Shown piece by piece: positions 14,923 through 18,042 of a stretch of 18,042 bases of DNA; position 1 is the first letter of the stretch, and each line of letters begins with the position of its first letter. Source of the DNA: Hyphomicrobiales bacterium (lineage in GTDB: Bacteria > Pseudomonadota > Alphaproteobacteria > Rhizobiales > JALURZ01). Made by a program: the position numbers and the translations under genes. The stretch covers positions 15,853 to 33,894 of the forward strand of contig JALURZ010000082.1 in NCBI GenBank assembly GCA_027058735.1, given 5' to 3'. The notes beneath the pieces were generated by a model. The model made no database searches, had not been told where the DNA came from, and saw nothing but the letters and a program-made list of their open reading frames with translations.

Positions 14923-16731
14923 TTAAGCGGTTCGCCGCATGGGCTCCACCCTGGGGTGCCGGCCGGACGGATCGATCTGATGGGACAGCACGCCGATAGC
15001 GCCATCGAGAAACCGTTGCCTGGCGGCGGCCCGCGAAAGCTTCCCCGAAGAGGTGAACGGCAGGGAGCCCGATGAGATCAGCACGATATCGCACTCGATG
15101 CCGGCGTGCTGAACGATCAGGGCGGCGGCCTCGCGGCGCAGCGCCTCGCGCTCCTCCGCGCCCGGCAACCGGCACTGAACCAGCACCACGACCCGCTCTT
15201 CGCCCTCGTCATCCTCGATTGCAAAGGCCGCCACATCGCCGCTGCGCAGCCCCTCGATGCGCTCCACGGCCCATTCGATATCCTGCGGCCAGATATTGCG
15301 GCCGTTGTGCAGGATCATGTCCTTGACACGCCCGGTTATGACAATCCGTCCGTCCAGCTTATAGCCCATGTCACCGGTATCGAGCCAGCCATCGTCGCTG
15401 AGCGCTGCCGCGGTGGCGTCATCATTGTTGAAATATCCCGCCATGAGGCTCGGGCCCTTGATCAGGATGCGGCCAATTTCGCGGTCGTCCAGCCTATTGC
15501 CCGCCGCGTCGCACACCATCATTTCATGGCCCGGGATCGCCCGTCCGCACACAACGAAGGTGCGCGTGCCGGCGTCATCCTCCAGCGCCGCGCGCGAAGC
15601 CGGGATTGCCCGTCCCGACTGCTTGCTCAGTTCACGATCGATGGTGTCGGTCTGATAGCCCTCGCCCGCATCCGCGAACGAGGCGGCCAGGGTCGTTTCC
15701 GCCATGCCATAGCTCGGCAGGAACGCGCGTTTGTCGAATTTGGCGGGCGCGAGCGCCCGGGCAAACCGCTCAAGCACATCGGCGCGCACCATGTCACCGC
15801 CGATGCCGGCGACCCGCCAGGCGGAAAGATCAAGGTTCCTGGCATCGCCATTGACCCGCCGCGCCAGCAGGTCATAGCCAAAGGTCGGCGCAAACGAGCA
15901 GGTCGCGCGATTGTCCGACATGATCTTGAGCCAAAGCAGGGGCCGGCGTGCAAACGCGGTTGTCGCCAGATAATCGACGGTTCCCTGCCCCATGACCGCG
16001 GACAGGCAGAACCCGACAAGGCCCATGTCATGATAGAGCGGAAGCCAGGACATTCCGCGGTCGCCGGGCCGAATCCGCAGGCCGTTTTCCAGAATGCACC
16101 GGGCATTCGTGGTGATGGACTTTTGCGTAATCAGCACGCCCTTGGGATCGCTGGTGGAGCCGGAGGAATACTGGATATAGGCCACATCGTCCTTGCAGAA
16201 CGGGCTCAGATCGACATTGCTCGACGACACGCCGGCCAGATCGTCATGGGTCAGAACGAGCGTGACGCCGGCGGCCTTCGCGGCCCTGCCCACATCGCCC
16301 ATGAACGCCAGCCGCCCGATCACCGCCGACATGCCCGCCGCCTTCATCATGCCCGCCAGGCGCGCCACAAAGGCGTCGCGCCCGCCGATCTGCATGCTGT
16401 AGGGCATGGGACAGGGGATCAGGCCGGCATATTGGCAGCCAAAAAAGACATCCATGAATTCCGGGGTCGTTTCCGCGATCACGCCAACCCGCTCACCCCG
16501 GCGCAGGCCGGAGCGCACGAGGCGCCGGCCGGTCTCGATCGCGCGTTCGCGCAACACGCGATAGGGCAATACCTGCTCCAGCGCGCCACGGCTTGAATAA
16601 AAACAAAAGCCGGTCTGCCCGCGCGCGGCATATTCAAGTCCCTCGACAAGCGTGTCAAAACCACCGAGGTTGCGTTCCAGCCCCCGATTGTCGTTCGGCA
16701 GACACTGAATGTTTTCACCCGTTTCCATCAT
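14923..16731 (-). CDS. aasR: Fatty acyl-AMP/acyl-ACP ligase (AasR-like, ANL superfamily)
   Basis: This 602-residue adenylate-forming enzyme has the P-loop YSSGSTSDPKG (188-198), PSYGMAETT (339-347), the DTGDMGYKLDGRIVITGR hinge (451-468) and the A10 catalytic Lys564 in TSSGKLSR. The overall sequence is closest to fatty acyl-AMP ligases, which pass the acyl-adenylate to a carrier protein rather than to CoA. It begins with two Met codons (16731 and 16728). As first gene of the aasR-cerR-acpR-spt operon, its likely job is to activate a fatty acid and load it on the AcpR-like protein to feed SPT. An acyl-CoA synthetase activity cannot be excluded from sequence. A gap of about 136 bases separates it from cerR, larger than the other junctions of the operon, but no clear internal promoter was found. 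Confidence 0.87.
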   Translation of the reverse strand: MMETGENIQCLPNDNRGLERNLGGFDTLVEGLEYAARGQTGFCFYSSRGALEQVLPYRVLRERAIETGRRLVRSGLRRGERVGVIAETTPEFMDVFFGCQYAGLIPCPMPYSMQIGGRDAFVARLAGMMKAAGMSAVIGRLAFMGDVGRAAKAAGVTLVLTHDDLAGVSSSNVDLSPFCKDDVAYIQYSSGSTSDPKGVLITQKSITTNARCILENGLRIRPGDRGMSWLPLYHDMGLVGFCLSAVMGQGTVDYLATTAFARRPLLWLKIMSDNRATCSFAPTFGYDLLARRVNGDARNLDLSAWRVAGIGGDMVRADVLERFARALAPAKFDKRAFLPSYGMAETTLAASFADAGEGYQTDTIDRELSKQSGRAIPASRAALEDDAGTRTFVVCGRAIPGHEMMVCDAAGNRLDDREIGRILIKGPSLMAGYFNNDDATAAALSDDGWLDTGDMGYKLDGRIVITGRVKDMILHNGRNIWPQDIEWAVERIEGLRSGDVAAFAIEDDEGEERVVVLVQCRLPGAEEREALRREAAALIVQHAGIECDIVLISSGSLPFTSSGKLSRAAARQRFLDGAIGVLSHQIDPSGRHPRVEPMRRTA

Positions 16732-16860
16732 CGACCACTTTCAACTCTGTCCATTTGCATCCAGACCGGCATCTCAATCGCCTGCGGCGGAATATCCGAT
16801 GGCCGAAGCCATCCATGCGCGCCGCGGTCCGATCATGCGTTCTGGAGCAGTCCCCCTAAG

Positions 16861-16925
16861 AGTATGAATTCAATGAATTTGTAACAGCGCGGCTTACACC
16901 GGCCAAATCAATTGGTGTTTCGGAA
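16861..16925 (-). promoter_or_regulatory. AT-rich putative promoter/operator region of the aasR-cerR-acpR-spt operon
   Basis: This stretch lies 130-195 bases upstream of the aasR start and is much more AT-rich than the rest of the window. It contains several small symmetric elements: AATTCA-A-TGAATT (16867-16879), TGTAA-N9-TTACA (16880-16898) and CCAA-N5-TTGG. Such a cluster is where a promoter and regulator sites would be expected. No -35/-10 pair stands out clearly, and the regulator is unknown. Confidence 0.35.
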
Positions 16926-16945
16926 TGTTACGTGTGAATAAGGCG

Positions 16946-16967
16946 GGGCCCGGCCGCGGGCCGGCCC
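16946..16967 (-). terminator. GC-only hairpin just downstream of the unknown membrane-anchored gene
   Basis: GGGCC(C)GGCC and GGCCGGCCC pair into a nine-bp stem with one bulged C and a three-base loop, 17-38 bases past the stop of the minus-strand gene at 16985. On that strand it is followed by CGCCTTATTC, not a real T-run. It may act as a weak or Rho-assisted terminator that insulates the sphingolipid operon from its upstream neighbour. Confidence 0.35.
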
Positions 16968-16984
16968 GGCCGAATTGCGTTGCC

Positions 16985-17524
16985 CTAGCCGCCGGCGAAA
17001 TAGGCGCCATAGACGAAAAGCCCGGCAATTCCGGCAAGAAGGCCCAGGGCGAAGGCCAGAAATACGCTCAGGCCGCGATAGCCCGCGGGCAGCGGCGCGG
17101 CGGTGGCGCGCGCGCGCGCCGCGGGCCTGTCTTCATCGCCGGCGAGTGCCTGCTCGCGCTCAATGATCCGGTGCGCCAGGTAATCGGTCACCTTGTCGGC
17201 CATGTCGCCGGTGTCATGGGTCTCGTGCAGGACGCGGCGCTTGTCGCGCATGTCCTTGACGAACCGGTAGGTCCGCTTGTCCGCCCCCATGACGACATAG
17301 GACAGCATGTCGATCCACAGGCGCGGCGGATCGCCGGGCACGATCGCGCATTCAAACTGATCATATTTCGCGGCCTGTTCGAACACCGGGCGCAGCTCAT
17401 CGTTGAGCAGATCGAGACGCGCGCGCTCGCTGGCGCGCAATTCGACCACCACGTCGGTACGGTCCGCCTCGACGATGCGCGCGCGGCGGATCGCCTCATT
17501 CAGATCGCGCGCATTTTTCGTCAT
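16985..17524 (-). CDS. Conserved alphaproteobacterial protein of unknown function, C-terminal membrane anchor
   Basis: The ATG at 17524 has GAGGA ten bases upstream and gives 179 residues. A 110-residue upstream extension of the frame has unnatural composition and is rejected. Residues 1-128 form a charged soluble domain with VVVELRASERARLDLL, RLWIDMLSYVVMGADKRTYRFVKD and YLAHRIIERE. A short Ala/Arg/Pro linker follows, then one strongly hydrophobic segment (151-177) ending at the C-terminus, so the protein is probably a tail-anchored inner-membrane protein facing the cytoplasm. It resembles hypothetical proteins common in Hyphomicrobiales-type genomes, but I know no function. It is on the same strand as the sphingolipid operon but separated by a hairpin and a 253-base gap, so it is likely an independent unit divergent from the YbaK-like gene. 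Confidence 0.82.
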   Translation of the reverse strand: MTKNARDLNEAIRRARIVEADRTDVVVELRASERARLDLLNDELRPVFEQAAKYDQFECAIVPGDPPRLWIDMLSYVVMGADKRTYRFVKDMRDKRRVLHETHDTGDMADKVTDYLAHRIIEREQALAGDEDRPAARARATAAPLPAGYRGLSVFLAFALGLLAGIAGLFVYGAYFAGG

Positions 17525-17614
17525 GGGCGTATCGTCCTCGCGCTGCGACACCGTGATTCTTGTCCCGCACAAGGCCCCGCTCTGCGACCGGGGCCATGGC
17601 GGCGTTTGCGGTAA

Positions 17615-17643
17615 ACTATCTGCTTTTCGCCGCCATGTCGCAA
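17615..17643 (-). promoter_or_regulatory. Candidate sigma70-type promoter for the unknown membrane-anchored gene
   Basis: On the minus strand, TTGCGA (17643-17638) and GATAGT (17620-17615) are separated by 17 bases, each matching four of six consensus positions. It lies in the 191-base gap between two divergent genes and would give a leader of about 85 bases. Matches this loose are common, so confidence is low. Confidence 0.3.
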
Positions 17644-17715
17644 TCATCAACCGCGCGATTTGGTTTATAAACACCCTTAACGACCCCGATTCCTTGTTGC
17701 TGGAGCATCGCATCC

Positions 17716-18042
17716 ATGTCACATCGCGGAAAACCGGCCGAACTGCCGCGCAGCGCGGCCCGCGTGCAGGCGGCGGCAAACGATATGAACCTCGCGATCG
17801 CCGTGCGGCAAATGAGCGCCAGCACGCGCACCGCCGAAGAGGCCGCCGGGGCATGCGGCTGCGATGTCGCGCAGATCGTCAAATCGCTGATATTTCGCGG
17901 GCGCACAAGCCAAAATCCCCTGCTGCTTCTGGTGTCGGGGGCCAACCGGGTGCATGAACAACACACCGCGCGGCGCATTGGCGAAGCGCTGGGGCAGGCG
18001 GATGCGGATTTCGTGCGCGAAGCAACGGGATTCGCCATCGCC
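17716..18042 (+). CDS. YbaK/EbsC family aminoacyl-tRNA deacylase, 3' end outside window
   Basis: An open frame from the ATG at 17716 (GGAG ten bases upstream) runs to the last base without a stop, giving 109 residues of a protein usually about 160 long. The YbaK/EbsC pattern is clear: SAARVQAAA, the STRTAEEAAGACGCDVAQIVKSLIFRG stretch (about 35-61) with the substrate-site Lys in QIVKSL, and LLLVSGANRV. Relatives remove wrongly attached amino acids (Cys, Ala or similar) from tRNA(Pro). Nothing links it to the sphingolipid genes; it marks the end of that locus on this side. Confidence 0.88.
   Translation, partial: MSHRGKPAELPRSAARVQAAANDMNLAIAVRQMSASTRTAEEAAGACGCDVAQIVKSLIFRGRTSQNPLLLLVSGANRVHEQHTARRIGEALGQADADFVREATGFAIA

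Noticed and set aside
15106..16596. 496-codon open frame on the + strand opposite the acyl-ACP ligase
   Set aside because: It mirrors a gene with all adenylate-forming motifs and has no recognisable domain, so it is a shadow.
17525..17854. Upstream extension of the unknown membrane-anchored gene
   Set aside because: The extra 110 residues are Arg/Pro/Cys/Ser-rich and overlap the YbaK-like gene on the other strand; the ATG at 17524 has a ribosome binding site.

Overview
The window is GC-rich, gene-dense DNA from an alphaproteobacterium. The evidence is the high third-position GC, the alphaproteobacterial look of most proteins, and a complete bacterial sphingolipid (ceramide) locus of the kind worked out in Caulobacter crescentus. 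No mobile elements, tRNA or rRNA genes, or CRISPR arrays were seen. No gene-free stretch exceeds about 255 bases.

Layout. (1) Bases 1-2549, + strand: a 5'-truncated aspartyl/asparaginyl beta-hydroxylase family gene (the family that includes the lipid hydroxylases LpxO and OlsC) and an MsbA-like half-size ABC exporter. (2) 2587-4561, +: a GNAT-fold bacterial ceramide synthase (bCerS-like) and a MobA-like nucleotidyltransferase. (3) 4550-5281, -: a LicC-like cytidylyltransferase whose tail overlaps the previous gene. (4) 5393-12356, +: metallophosphoesterase, HIT hydrolase, LptF-like and LptG-like permeases, a CDP-alcohol phosphatidyltransferase with an extra N-terminal domain, a YegS/ceramide kinase-like lipid kinase, and a Tam41/Mmp37-like cytidylyltransferase. 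(5) 12353-16731, -: an operon read aasR, cerR, acpR, spt, encoding acyl-ACP ligase, ketone reductase, dedicated acyl carrier protein and serine palmitoyltransferase. It converges on group 4 with overlapping stop codons. (6) 16985-17524, -: a conserved protein of unknown function with a C-terminal membrane anchor. From 17716, +: the start of a YbaK/EbsC-type tRNA deacylase that runs off the window.

How the genes fit together (partly inference). The acyl-ACP ligase loads the acyl carrier protein, SPT condenses the acyl chain with serine, the GNAT-like enzyme adds the second acyl chain, and CerR reduces the ketone, giving ceramide. The lipid kinase would make ceramide-1-phosphate. Two or three nucleotidyltransferases and a CDP-alcohol transferase are present to add a phospho-linked polar, probably anionic, headgroup. 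There is no glycosyltransferase, so this looks like a phospho-sphingolipid locus (compare Caulobacter ceramide phosphoglycerate) rather than a Sphingomonas-type glycosphingolipid locus.

The most interesting point is that the locus also carries its own MsbA-like exporter, an LptF/LptG pair outside the usual lptFG-lptD-surA context, and an LpxO/OlsC-type hydroxylase. Together these suggest a self-contained route that makes, hydroxylates, flips and exports an LPS-substituting sphingolipid. The Tam41-like gene beside the kinase and CDP-alcohol transferase raises the possibility of a CDP-ceramide intermediate.
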